DNA of 64,000 nucleotides from Candidatus Neomarinimicrobiota bacterium (GTDB taxonomy: Bacteria; Fidelibacterota; UBA2242; B5-G15). This document shows, in pieces, positions 9,309 to 17,018 of the stretch. A program made the position numbers and the translations under genes. A model generated the notes under the pieces. It had not been told where the DNA came from. It saw only the letters and a list, made by a program, of their open reading frames with translations, and searched no databases. The stretch is taken from NCBI GenBank assembly GCA_017656425.1, contig JACDNV010000007.1:62001-126000 (forward strand), read 5' to 3'. Every line of letters begins with the position of its first letter. The first letter of the stretch is position 1.

Positions 9309-10238
9309 TTTGCCTCCACCTTTTGATTTAAAAATAGCAGCGGCCAAATATCCAACCACTCTATCTTTTGAAGTCGCAGGAACATCACCGCTATTGGCAT
9401 GTTTTAAAATTTTAATAGAATTTATCCCAGCCTTTTTTGCTGCTATTAACGCAGCGGTGATTGCGGCACCACCACAAGCTTCATAATCCTTGGATATTAG
9501 TCCATAATAAAATTTTTCTGGGTCCATATTTTTCAATTGTCTGATCAATCTTCCATCTATTTTATTGCATTCTTCATATGAGTGATAATGAGACAGATCG
9601 CTTGATACGACAATTAGGATATTATCATTTTTCAAAGTTTCTCCCAGCTTATTTCCAAGTGCCTGTATGACCTTATAATTCATTGTGCCGATTATAATTG
9701 GTACAATTTTGATATCTGATTTTATCACCTGAATAAACGGCAATTCAACCTCAAGACAGTGTTCCCCTCTGTTAAATGCAGGACCTAAATGTCCCCTATT
9801 TGAAAGTTTGATGTATTTTTCGTTATTAGTTATTTCTTTCGAAAGATCTTTATTAATAGGTATTTTGCCAAGAGGTGTTTCGTAATAATCTCCATTGTAT
9901 ACTGATGCAAATTCGAAGTAATCAATATGAGAAGGACCGATAAGAATTATTGTCCCGTAGTCGAAAGGTCTTATTTCCTTAAATGAATAGGCAGCAACCT
10001 GTCCACTATAAATGTAGCCTGCGTGGGGACAGATTAGAATATTAGGTTTGGATTTTAGTATTGGTTCTCCAGCTTTTTCTAAGAAGTTATTAATCATTGC
10101 TTTAAGTTCATATTTATTAGAAGGATAGAAAGCACCCGCAGCTACCGGTTTACGCACCTGTGGATAGGTATTTACAATAAAAATACAGAAAATAGCGATA
10201 ATGATTAAAGCTACCTTTTTACATAAATTGTCAATCAT
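8709..10238 (-). CDS. AmmeMemoRadiSam proteins B and A fused (Memo-AMMECR1) with N-terminal signal/anchor
   Basis: 509 residues from the ATG at 10238, which overlaps the radical SAM stop as ATGA. A longer in-frame start at 10277 would precede the hydrophobic segment with 13 odd residues. Residues 5-25 are a signal peptide or anchor. The Memo domain follows, with CPHAGYIYSG, GPSHIDYF, SSDLSHYHS and EACGGAAITAAL, which supply the His/His/Cys set known to bind metal in human MEMO1. The C-terminal AMMECR1 domain has the hallmark LRGCIGY. The Gly-Gly-Gly-Lys linker is encoded by a Shine-Dalgarno-like GGTGGAGGC just before an internal ATG at 9308. The biochemical role of the system is unknown. Confidence 0.9.
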   Translation of the reverse strand: MIDNLCKKVALIIIAIFCIFIVNTYPQVRKPVAAGAFYPSNKYELKAMINNFLEKAGEPILKSKPNILICPHAGYIYSGQVAAYSFKEIRPFDYGTIILIGPSHIDYFEFASVYNGDYYETPLGKIPINKDLSKEITNNEKYIKLSNRGHLGPAFNRGEHCLEVELPFIQVIKSDIKIVPIIIGTMNYKVIQALGNKLGETLKNDNILIVVSSDLSHYHSYEECNKIDGRLIRQLKNMDPEKFYYGLISKDYEACGGAAITAALIAAKKAGINSIKILKHANSGDVPATSKDRVVGYLAAAIFKSKGGGKMSREKNKKETLLQGELNKQDQIYLIELAEETINRVVNGKPKPNPDDVPDKLKEERGAFVTINKHGELRGCIGYVLPVYPLYKTVIEAATGAALHDPRFKPVSPDELDDIEVEISVLTVPEKIDDPEKIEVGKHGLIIKRGFYQGLLLPQVAVEYGWDRETFLEHTCLKAGLPRNAWKDPDTEISIFSAQVFSRETLNRD

Positions 10239-11365
10239 TTCCAGACTCCGGGAATATCTTTGCCACAAAATTTGCACTTTCCATCAACTATGTTATTTTC
10301 TTTTATTGAAAAACCAAGTCTTTGAATAAGTAGCTTATTGCAATTAGGGCAGTATGTATTTTCTGCTTGATGACCTGGAACATTGCCTATATAGACGAAA
10401 TTTAGTCCAGCATCTTTTGCAGTATTATAAGCTATTTCAAGTGTTTTAACAGGAGTTGGAGGCAGATTGGTAAGTAAATACTCTGGATGAAATCTTGTGA
10501 AGTGAATCGGAACATCAGGACCTAGATTACTCAATATCCATTTGGACATATTTGCTATTTCTTCTTTTTTATCGTTAAGAGTTGGTATAACCAGGTATAC
10601 CATTTCAAACCATTTATTGCTTTCTTTAAGTGTGACGAGAGTATCAAGTACCGGTTTGAGTGTCCCCCTAACTATTTTTTTATAAAAATTATCATTAAAT
10701 GATTTTAAATCTATTTTCACAGCATCCAGTACACCACATAAATCCTGCATCGGCTTTTTATTTATATATCCATTGCTAATCATTACGCTGCGTACATTGT
10801 GGTTTTTCCCAAAAGAAGCACAGTCATAGACATATTCAGTGAAAACTACAGGTTCTGTATAAGTAAAAGCCATTGTTGGTGATTTGTATTTTACCGCAAG
10901 TGATACTAATTGATCAGGTGGGACAAATTTTGATGGTACCTCTTCAGGTAGCGCCTGAGCAATATTCCAGTTCTGACAAAATTTGCAATCCACATTACAG
11001 CCTGCTGTGGCAACCGATAGAGCATTTGTACCGGGTAGAAAGTGAAATAGAGGTTTTTTTTCTATAGGATCGATATGAATTGCTACAAGCCTACCGTACA
11101 CTAGTGTATAATATGTACCGTTTTGATTTTCCCTTACATCGCAATAACCTCGGTTTCCATCGGATACAAAACATTCTCTTGGGCAGAGCTGACATTGAAC
11201 TATATTTTCTTCAATCTTCTTGTAATATCTTGCTTCTTTTTTATAAGGTTCTTTTAGGTCTGCCAGTAATTTTTCCGGGAGCAGCTTGGTGTAACTAACA
11301 GTCAGTGCTATCCCGGCTCCTGTGTATTTCAAAAATTTTCTTCTATCCAATACTTTGTTTGCCAT
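10235..11365 (-). CDS. AmmeMemoRadiSam system radical SAM protein with twin-arginine-like N-terminus
   Basis: 376 residues. Residues 6-25 read DRRKFLKYTGAGIALTVS, a Tat-type twin-arginine signal. A Cys-rich segment follows (CQLCPREC, residues 58-65), then the radical SAM cluster motif C123-x3-C127-x2-C130. The C-terminus has a zinc-ribbon-like pair of CxxC motifs (CPNC, CKFC). Family members use SAM and a 4Fe-4S cluster for radical chemistry, and the target here is unknown. Export of a SAM-dependent enzyme would be unusual. The stop overlaps the Memo gene start by 4 bp. A promoter-like pair lies just upstream. Confidence 0.9.
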   Translation of the reverse strand: MANKVLDRRKFLKYTGAGIALTVSYTKLLPEKLLADLKEPYKKEARYYKKIEENIVQCQLCPRECFVSDGNRGYCDVRENQNGTYYTLVYGRLVAIHIDPIEKKPLFHFLPGTNALSVATAGCNVDCKFCQNWNIAQALPEEVPSKFVPPDQLVSLAVKYKSPTMAFTYTEPVVFTEYVYDCASFGKNHNVRSVMISNGYINKKPMQDLCGVLDAVKIDLKSFNDNFYKKIVRGTLKPVLDTLVTLKESNKWFEMVYLVIPTLNDKKEEIANMSKWILSNLGPDVPIHFTRFHPEYLLTNLPPTPVKTLEIAYNTAKDAGLNFVYIGNVPGHQAENTYCPNCNKLLIQRLGFSIKENNIVDGKCKFCGKDIPGVWK

Positions 11366-11381
11366 AATAAACTAAGATCAA

Positions 11382-11408
11382 TTTATATAAACATAGTGTT
11401 TTTGTCAA
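11382..11408 (-). promoter_or_regulatory. Possible sigma70-type promoter before the radical SAM gene
   Basis: On the minus strand, TTGACA (11403-11408) and TATAAA (11382-11387) lie upstream of the ATG at 11365. The 15-bp spacer is shorter than ideal. It may be a second promoter inside the cluster. Confidence 0.35.
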
Positions 11409-11451
11409 TTATGATGAAAAAGTTCCTATTAAAATGAAAAAATTTTTACAA

Positions 11452-12984
11452 TTATGTGGAGTAGCGTCTTTCACCTTCTCTAATCACTATGATCCCTGGC
11501 TCTCCATCGATGGGACATTTATATTCGCAAATACCACAACCTATGCATAATTCCGGGATAACGTATGGGTAGTATACTTCCATGTATCGGTTGTATTGCT
11601 TATTAAAGACTGTTTTCCTTTCTAATTTTATAGCTTTTTCTGGTACAGGGCAGTGTTCTTCACAAACTATACAATTATCATCAAGTCTATAGGGTATGCA
11701 TCTATCTTTCTGAATAACGGCGGTTCCCATTTTTACTTCTTTTTTTTCATCGATACTAAGAGGTCTTATTGCTCCAGTTGGACACACATTCCCGCATAAG
11801 TTACATTCATATTCACAGTAACCAACATTATAATTATTTCTCGGTGTCATAAATCCCGTAACCCCAGTTGTTAATATGCTAAATTGGAGACATCCTCCAG
11901 AGGTTGAGCATGCTCTTATACATCCACCACATCTGATGCATAAATCACGGAACTGATCTTCTTTCACTGCTCCGGGAGGTCTTATTAATCTATCATTGCT
12001 AGTTCTATCCGAGCTTACTTTTAAAATTCCTGCTCCGATTACTGAGAAAATACCAAATTTTAAAACGGCACGCCTAGTTGTACTTGGACCTTTCGCATAG
12101 ATGAACGGAGAAGTAAACTTAAATGATATGCTATCCTTTGGACAGTCCTCTGTACAATTCAAACATAAAATACATTCTGATTTATCAGTTGATATATAGT
12201 CAGCATTTATGGCATCCATTTTACAATTTTTCTTGCATAAACTGCAATTAGTACATGTTTCATCAACTTTCCTTTTTAATATACTAAATCGTGAGATGAA
12301 ACCCAGCAGCGCACCGAGCGGACATAGATTTCGACACCAGAACCTTTTTGAGATAAAATTTAATAATAATATTGTGATAAATATTAAAAATGGAACCATT
12401 AAGTTTGTAAAGGAAGGTGCATTTATTGGGAAAAATAATGTTGATATTTTGTCAAATATACTATAGAAAAATTCGGGGAGTAAGTTAATCGAGATGAAAA
12501 ATTCCGGAATACTTCCTATTATTGAATAAAATACTGGGAGAATAAGAATGGCATAAGATCGCCATACTATTGGTATTGGATCAAAGTACCATGATAGTTG
12601 ATATCCAAATAAGGCAATGGAGATAAAAAATATTAAAGCGAGGTATTTTACCTTCCTTGTTTTTATTGAACTGGTAGTTCTTTCTCTTTTTATTATATTA
12701 TCAACAATGTCAATGGTAGTTCCAAGTGGGCAAATCCATCCACAAAAAGCTCTTCCAAAGATTATAGGGGATAATAGAATTATAATTGAAAGAAGTAATA
12801 TAGGATTGAAATATCTCGATGCAAAGAGGGGACCGACAAGATTGAGCGGGTCGAAGATTACAAATATTTTCGATAAAAAAAATAATTTAAATGGATAGAC
12901 TGAAACTGCGATGGATATTATTAAAAGCCCTAAAAAGGCTAATTGTACGAGTTTTCGAATAAGTATTAGTTTTTTATAGTTCAT
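11452..12984 (-). CDS. Membrane polyferredoxin, NapH-like with NapG-like C-terminal part
   Basis: 510 residues. About five membrane helices lie in residues 8-230, with the NapH-type motifs GRAFCGWICPLG and RFWCRNLCPLGALLG. Ferredoxin motifs follow: CTNCSLCKKNC (244-254), CILCLNCTEDC (271-281), CIRCGGCIRAC, CEYECNLCGNVC, CIVCEEHC and CIGCGICEYKC. Between the two ferredoxin blocks, residues 302-325 (TTRRAVLKFGIFSVIGAG) look like an internal twin-arginine signal, as at the start of NapG/MauM proteins. This looks like a NapH-NapG fusion. It probably passes electrons across or along the membrane. Such proteins accompany AmmeMemoRadiSam genes in other genomes. Thirteen bp separate it from the DUF362 gene. 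Confidence 0.88.
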   Translation of the reverse strand: MNYKKLILIRKLVQLAFLGLLIISIAVSVYPFKLFFLSKIFVIFDPLNLVGPLFASRYFNPILLLSIIILLSPIIFGRAFCGWICPLGTTIDIVDNIIKRERTTSSIKTRKVKYLALIFFISIALFGYQLSWYFDPIPIVWRSYAILILPVFYSIIGSIPEFFISINLLPEFFYSIFDKISTLFFPINAPSFTNLMVPFLIFITILLLNFISKRFWCRNLCPLGALLGFISRFSILKRKVDETCTNCSLCKKNCKMDAINADYISTDKSECILCLNCTEDCPKDSISFKFTSPFIYAKGPSTTRRAVLKFGIFSVIGAGILKVSSDRTSNDRLIRPPGAVKEDQFRDLCIRCGGCIRACSTSGGCLQFSILTTGVTGFMTPRNNYNVGYCEYECNLCGNVCPTGAIRPLSIDEKKEVKMGTAVIQKDRCIPYRLDDNCIVCEEHCPVPEKAIKLERKTVFNKQYNRYMEVYYPYVIPELCIGCGICEYKCPIDGEPGIIVIREGERRYST

Positions 12985-12997
12985 TCTATTTCTCTGT

Positions 12998-13894
12998 TTA
13001 CGAAAAACTATAGACAGCAGGTTTGTATTTATTTATATCCATTCTACCAAGACCCTGCTCATAAGCATTTTTTATGAAACCTAAATTGGCTGGATTTATT
13101 CCAAATATTTGAGCTGACCAGGCTTCGATGAGTACCCTATCTGTTCCAGCAAGGATTATATTTGCATTTTCTACATCTTCTAATCTACCTCCCTGGGGTC
13201 CATGAGCCTTTAATATTCGGGTGGCATCAACGATAGTTAAAGTTGGCTTGATCACTTTATTTATATCAACGATTTTCTGATCAAAATTTCTATGGATTAT
13301 TCCTCTATTACCACCTATTATACCCATTGTATTTTTAAGCCCTACTGTGATTCCTGGTAACCCATGATGTTTTAAAATCGGTAGGTTTATGTATTTATCT
13401 GCTTCCAGAGCTGGCTTGAAAAATTCCCACTCTTTTAAATCTATACCATCAGGTATCCTTACAGTTGTAAAGTGATAGTCTCTTACATACATCACATCTG
13501 CACCAGCTTTACTGGCAGCTTCCTGAATGCCACTATTTATGTAGCATCTTTTTGTTTCCTGGCAGGTTCTATCTGCAACAATTACCTTTTTTGCGCCAGC
13601 ATTTAAGCATTCTTCAACGACAGTTCTGACTACTTCAGGGTGAGTATTTGCAGCATATTCTGGTGACCTATCCCAGCTTATATTCGGTTTTATAAATACC
13701 ACATCTCCTCTATTTATGAATTTTCTCATACTACCGAGCATTTCTAATGCTTTTTTTACCATTTGCTCTGGTGCCCCATTTTTTACCATTACAAGTTCTT
13801 CTGTAAGGGCTGAACCAGATAATAATTTATTAATTCTAACAAGAGAGGTTGCTATTAGCAAAATAGAACTTTTTAAAAATTTTCTCCTGTCCAT
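12998..13894 (-). CDS. DUF362 domain protein with twin-arginine signal
   Basis: 298 residues from the ATG at 13894. GAGG 6 nt upstream fixes this start, and the longer TTG start at 13906 would place the Shine-Dalgarno inside the gene. The N-terminus MDRRKFLKSSILLIATSL is Tat-like. The DUF362 core shows FIKPNISW, VVRTVVEECLNAGAKKVIVAD, LPILKHHGLPGITVGLKNTMG and HGPQGG. DUF362 proteins often carry or serve ferredoxins, and their activity is unknown. It is first in the four-gene minus-strand cluster, behind a good promoter. Confidence 0.87.
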   Translation of the reverse strand: MDRRKFLKSSILLIATSLVRINKLLSGSALTEELVMVKNGAPEQMVKKALEMLGSMRKFINRGDVVFIKPNISWDRSPEYAANTHPEVVRTVVEECLNAGAKKVIVADRTCQETKRCYINSGIQEAASKAGADVMYVRDYHFTTVRIPDGIDLKEWEFFKPALEADKYINLPILKHHGLPGITVGLKNTMGIIGGNRGIIHRNFDQKIVDINKVIKPTLTIVDATRILKAHGPQGGRLEDVENANIILAGTDRVLIEAWSAQIFGINPANLGFIKNAYEQGLGRMDINKYKPAVYSFS

Positions 13895-13929
13895 AATTAT
13901 CCTCAATTTTTAAATAAAACCTCTCCATT

Positions 13930-13958
13930 ATTATATTAAAGTGGATATTTATATGCAA
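13930..13958 (-). promoter_or_regulatory. Sigma70-type promoter of the AmmeMemoRadiSam cluster
   Basis: Minus strand: -35 TTGCAT (13953-13958), 17-bp spacer, -10 TATAAT (13930-13935). It lies 36 bp before the DUF362 start codon. The same -35 and spacing recur before the methyltransferase gene at 14783-14811. Confidence 0.65.
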
Positions 13959-13968
13959 GCTATATCTA

Positions 13969-14748
13969 TTAAATTTTTATTAGGAGAACTATTGGATCCT
14001 GTTTCTCCTGAATTATAGAAAATAGTTTAGACTTGTAGTTTTTATGTATTTCATATAATGAGTCATTATTTACATCGTCTGCTATTAGTATGCCATTATT
14101 TTTCAAAAGTTTAAATCCTATTTCGCATTCCCTTTTCATGTAAAGGTAATTGTGATTTGAATCGTGTATGAAAATATCTATACCTTTAAATTTTTCCATT
14201 TGGTTTTTAATTATTCTTAGGCTTGGACCTCTAAGGAATATCCAGCTCTTTTTTAAGCATTCAGGAATATATAAACCTACCTCTTCTTCGTAGTTTTTGA
14301 TCAGAGCTGGTAAATCTATGCTGTAAAGTTTACCCAAGCCATTTAACCTTAGTGCATTAAGTATATAATATGTACTTAATCCTCTTCCAACCCCTGTTTC
14401 CAGAATCTTTTCAGGTTTTTTAACTCGAACTATGAGATAAATTAAAAGGGCAAATTCCCAGCTGGCATCCGAATAGTTTGGGATTGATGATGTTACTTTT
14501 GTATCAGGGTAGGGTAATTCCTCAAACTCTTTAATTAGTTTTAATTCGTCAATTGGATTTATTGATACCTCAAACAATATCTTGTTTATATCGGCTTCAT
14601 TTTTAATATAATAATCCAGGTATTTTGAATGCTTTTTAAGGCTATTAGATGGATTATAGCTTGAATACCAGGTATAATAAGCCAGCCATAGTGGATTTTT
14701 AAAAGATGTTTTTAAAAGCTCTTTTAATTCGGATACTTTTTCATTCAT
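13969..14748 (-). CDS. Class I SAM-dependent methyltransferase (CmcI/Methyltransf_24-like)
   Basis: 259 residues. A SAM-binding core is visible: PEKILETGVGRGLSTYYIL (motif I), LYSIDLP (motif II), and GIDIFIHDSNHNYLYMKRE with GILIADDV (motifs IV and V). The D-S-N-H-x-Y pattern is typical of the class that includes CmcI and macrocin-O-methyltransferases. The substrate is unknown; small-molecule or glycan methylation is possible. It is a single gene with its own promoter-like sequence. Confidence 0.8.
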   Translation of the reverse strand: MNEKVSELKELLKTSFKNPLWLAYYTWYSSYNPSNSLKKHSKYLDYYIKNEADINKILFEVSINPIDELKLIKEFEELPYPDTKVTSSIPNYSDASWEFALLIYLIVRVKKPEKILETGVGRGLSTYYILNALRLNGLGKLYSIDLPALIKNYEEEVGLYIPECLKKSWIFLRGPSLRIIKNQMEKFKGIDIFIHDSNHNYLYMKRECEIGFKLLKNNGILIADDVNNDSLYEIHKNYKSKLFSIIQEKQDPIVLLIKI

Positions 14749-14782
14749 TTAAATCTTAAAATGACTTAAAAAATCAAATATA

Positions 14783-14811
14783 AATATACATTTGAGATGA
14801 TAATTATGCAA
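14783..14811 (-). promoter_or_regulatory. Sigma70-type promoter of the methyltransferase gene
   Basis: Minus strand: -35 TTGCAT (14806-14811), 17-bp spacer, -10 TATATT (14783-14788), 35 bp before the start codon at 14748. The remainder of this 132-bp divergent gap holds only AT-rich sequence. Confidence 0.5.
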
Positions 14812-14880
14812 AATTGTGGTTTTTAAAATTTTTAAAAAATAATTAGTTTAATCAGTTGAAATGAGGAGCAATTTATAAAA

Positions 14881-15441
14881 GTGAAAGAGAAGGCAGTTTT
14901 CCTTGATCGGGATGGTACTTTAAATAGGGACAGTTTAGATTATATTAAAAATTTAGCTGAGTTCGAACTCTTTGACTATACACCGGAAGCTTTGAAAATT
15001 TTAAAGGAACTCGGATTTAAACTTATTATAATAACGAATCAATCTGTTATTGCAAGGGGGATGGCATCTACCGAAGAAGTAGAAGAGATTCATGATTATC
15101 TTAAAAAATATTTGTATAAAGAAGGAATAAAGATAGATGGGATATATTACTGTCCTCATCACCCTGAAGAAAATTGCGATTGTAGGAAACCAAATATAGG
15201 AAATATAGACAGAGCGATAAAAGATTTTAATATTGATCCCTTAAAATCGTATTTTGTTGGGGATTCAAAAAGGGATATCGAAGCAGGTAAGAGAGCGGGA
15301 TGCAAGACTATAATGCTTTTAAGCGGAGAGAGGATTAAAGAGCCTGAAGAAATAAAGAGTTGGAACATAAAGCCAGATTATATTGAAGAAAATCTATTAA
15401 CTGCAGCCATGCTTATAAGAAGATTGGAGAGCTCAGGATGA
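14881..15441 (+). CDS. gmhB: D-glycero-D-manno-heptose 1,7-bisphosphate 7-phosphatase-like HAD phosphatase
   Basis: 186 residues, GTG start with GAGGAG upstream. HAD motif I is FLDRDGTLNRD (residues 7-17), motif II IITNQS, and motifs III/IV KSYFVGDSKRDIEAG. The zinc-binding loop CPHHPEENCDCRKP is the GmhB signature. GmhB dephosphorylates heptose bisphosphate in ADP-heptose synthesis for LPS core or related glycans. Other ADP-heptose genes are not in the window, so another sugar bisphosphate is possible. Its stop overlaps the ddl start as ATGA. Confidence 0.9.
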   Translation: MKEKAVFLDRDGTLNRDSLDYIKNLAEFELFDYTPEALKILKELGFKLIIITNQSVIARGMASTEEVEEIHDYLKKYLYKEGIKIDGIYYCPHHPEENCDCRKPNIGNIDRAIKDFNIDPLKSYFVGDSKRDIEAGKRAGCKTIMLLSGERIKEPEEIKSWNIKPDYIEENLLTAAMLIRRLESSG

Positions 15442-16421
15442 AGATTGTTGTTCTGATGGGAGGGTCATCCCCGGAAAGAGACGTATCAATTGAGTCAGGG
15501 AGAAATGTTGCTGAGAGTTTAAAGAGTGCTGGGCATGAGGTACTAACTCTTGATACGGTATTACCGATAGAACAAATATATAAAAAAATTGAAATCGATT
15601 GTGATATAACTGGTAAGGATGAAGAAAATTTAATTAAGTTATTGATAACAGATGAAGTGAAAAGTGCTGATTTCATATTTAACGCTTTACATGGTGGATC
15701 AGGAGAGAATGGTGTTGTGCAGGCTATATTGGATGCGTTAGGATATAAATATAATGGTTCAGGAGTAGAGGGTTGTGCTATAACAATGGATAAGATTGCT
15801 ACTAAGCACATATTGAATAATCTTGGTATACCAACTCCACGTAGCTTTTATTATAACTATAAAGAATACAAAAATATACCTATTGATAAAATTATTAATG
15901 GATTTTCCTTACCTCTAGTAATTAAACCGGCAAATCAGGGTTCTACTGTTGGAGTATCTGTTGTTTATAATAAGGAAGAATTTAATAGAGGAATTGAGAA
16001 GGCATTCAGGTATGATACTGACATTATAATTGAAGAGTTTATTGAAGGAAGAGAGATGACTGTAGGGATAATAGGTGATAGAGCAATGCCGGTATTGGAG
16101 ATTATTCCCAAGCATGGTATTTATGATTATGAATGTAAATATACCGATGGTATGAGCGAGTATATTGTACCGGCTAAAGTTCGTGAAAATGTAGCTAGAC
16201 AGATGCAAGAGATGTCACTTATGGCCTTTAAGGCTTTGAGATGTTATGGCTATGGTAGATTTGATATTCGACTTTCGAAAGATAATATACCATATTTTCT
16301 TGAATTTAATGCTCTTCCAGGAATGACAAGCCATAGCCTCGTACCAAAGGCAGCTGAAGCTATGGGAATGAGCTTCATTGAGTTGTTGGAAGAAATAATT
16401 AGATTAGGACTGGAAAGATAA
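15438..16421 (+). CDS. ddl: D-alanine--D-alanine ligase
   Basis: 327 residues, full length. An ATP-grasp enzyme that makes D-Ala-D-Ala for peptidoglycan. The N-terminal VLMGGSSPERDVSIESG, the HGGSGENGVVQAILD loop, PLVIKPANQGSTVGVS and the C-terminal LEFNALPGMTSHSLVPKAA are diagnostic. It is translationally coupled to gmhB by a 4-bp overlap and followed 18 bp later by the NusG paralogue, so this looks like an envelope-related transcription unit. Confidence 0.97.
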   Translation: MKIVVLMGGSSPERDVSIESGRNVAESLKSAGHEVLTLDTVLPIEQIYKKIEIDCDITGKDEENLIKLLITDEVKSADFIFNALHGGSGENGVVQAILDALGYKYNGSGVEGCAITMDKIATKHILNNLGIPTPRSFYYNYKEYKNIPIDKIINGFSLPLVIKPANQGSTVGVSVVYNKEEFNRGIEKAFRYDTDIIIEEFIEGREMTVGIIGDRAMPVLEIIPKHGIYDYECKYTDGMSEYIVPAKVRENVARQMQEMSLMAFKALRCYGYGRFDIRLSKDNIPYFLEFNALPGMTSHSLVPKAAEAMGMSFIELLEEIIRLGLER

Positions 16422-16439
16422 AAGAGGGGCGAAGAACAG

Positions 16440-17018
16440 ATGAAAGAGAGAAATAATGCTGCTGAGGTACGATGGTATGCCGTTTACACAAAATCAAGGC
16501 ATGAGAAAAAAGTTTATGAAATGCTTGTTAAGAAAAATATTGAAGCATTTCTTCCGTTAAAAAGAGAGTATCATCAATGGTCTGATAGAAAAAAGATGGT
16601 TGAAGAGCCTTTAATTAGAAGCTATGTTTTTGTTCATATACCACTTCAGAGATCTCTTGATGTTTTGGAAACTCAGGGGGCTGTAAAGTTTGTCATGTTC
16701 AAAGGCAATTACGCTCCAATACCAGATTTCCAAATAGAAGCTCTAAAAAGAACTCTTCAGAATGGGGTTGTTCTTGAACCAGTATGTTACTTGAAAATTG
16801 GTCAGCTTGTGGAAGTTATAGACGGTCCATTAAAAGGTATAATTGGTCGAATACAGAGAATAAAAAGTCAGGATAGATTCGTAATTTCCCTTGATGCAAT
16901 TCAGTACTCATTTCTTGTAGATATAAATCCCATATTGTTAAAGCCTATTAGCGAGGAAAGGAAGGAGAAAATCTTTACATTGCCATTGGGGATTGGAGAT
17001 GCCGACAATATTTTATAA
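16440..17018 (+). CDS. NusG/RfaH-like transcription antiterminator (UpxY type)
   Basis: 192 residues. The NGN domain begins WYAVYTKSRHEKKVYEMLVKK, includes LIRSYVFVHI, and a C-terminal KOW segment follows (VEVIDGPLKGIIGRIQRIK). The form matches the UpxY/LoaP group of NusG paralogues that act at particular polysaccharide or long operons, not housekeeping NusG, which usually lies with secE and rplK. It sits between ddl and cysS and overlaps cysS by 20 bp. Its target is not evident from the window. Confidence 0.82.
   Translation: MKERNNAAEVRWYAVYTKSRHEKKVYEMLVKKNIEAFLPLKREYHQWSDRKKMVEEPLIRSYVFVHIPLQRSLDVLETQGAVKFVMFKGNYAPIPDFQIEALKRTLQNGVVLEPVCYLKIGQLVEVIDGPLKGIIGRIQRIKSQDRFVISLDAIQYSFLVDINPILLKPISEERKEKIFTLPLGIGDADNIL

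Noticed and set aside
16950-16999. T-box leader for cysS
   Set aside because: cysS starts inside the preceding gene; there is no leader space or T-box sequence.
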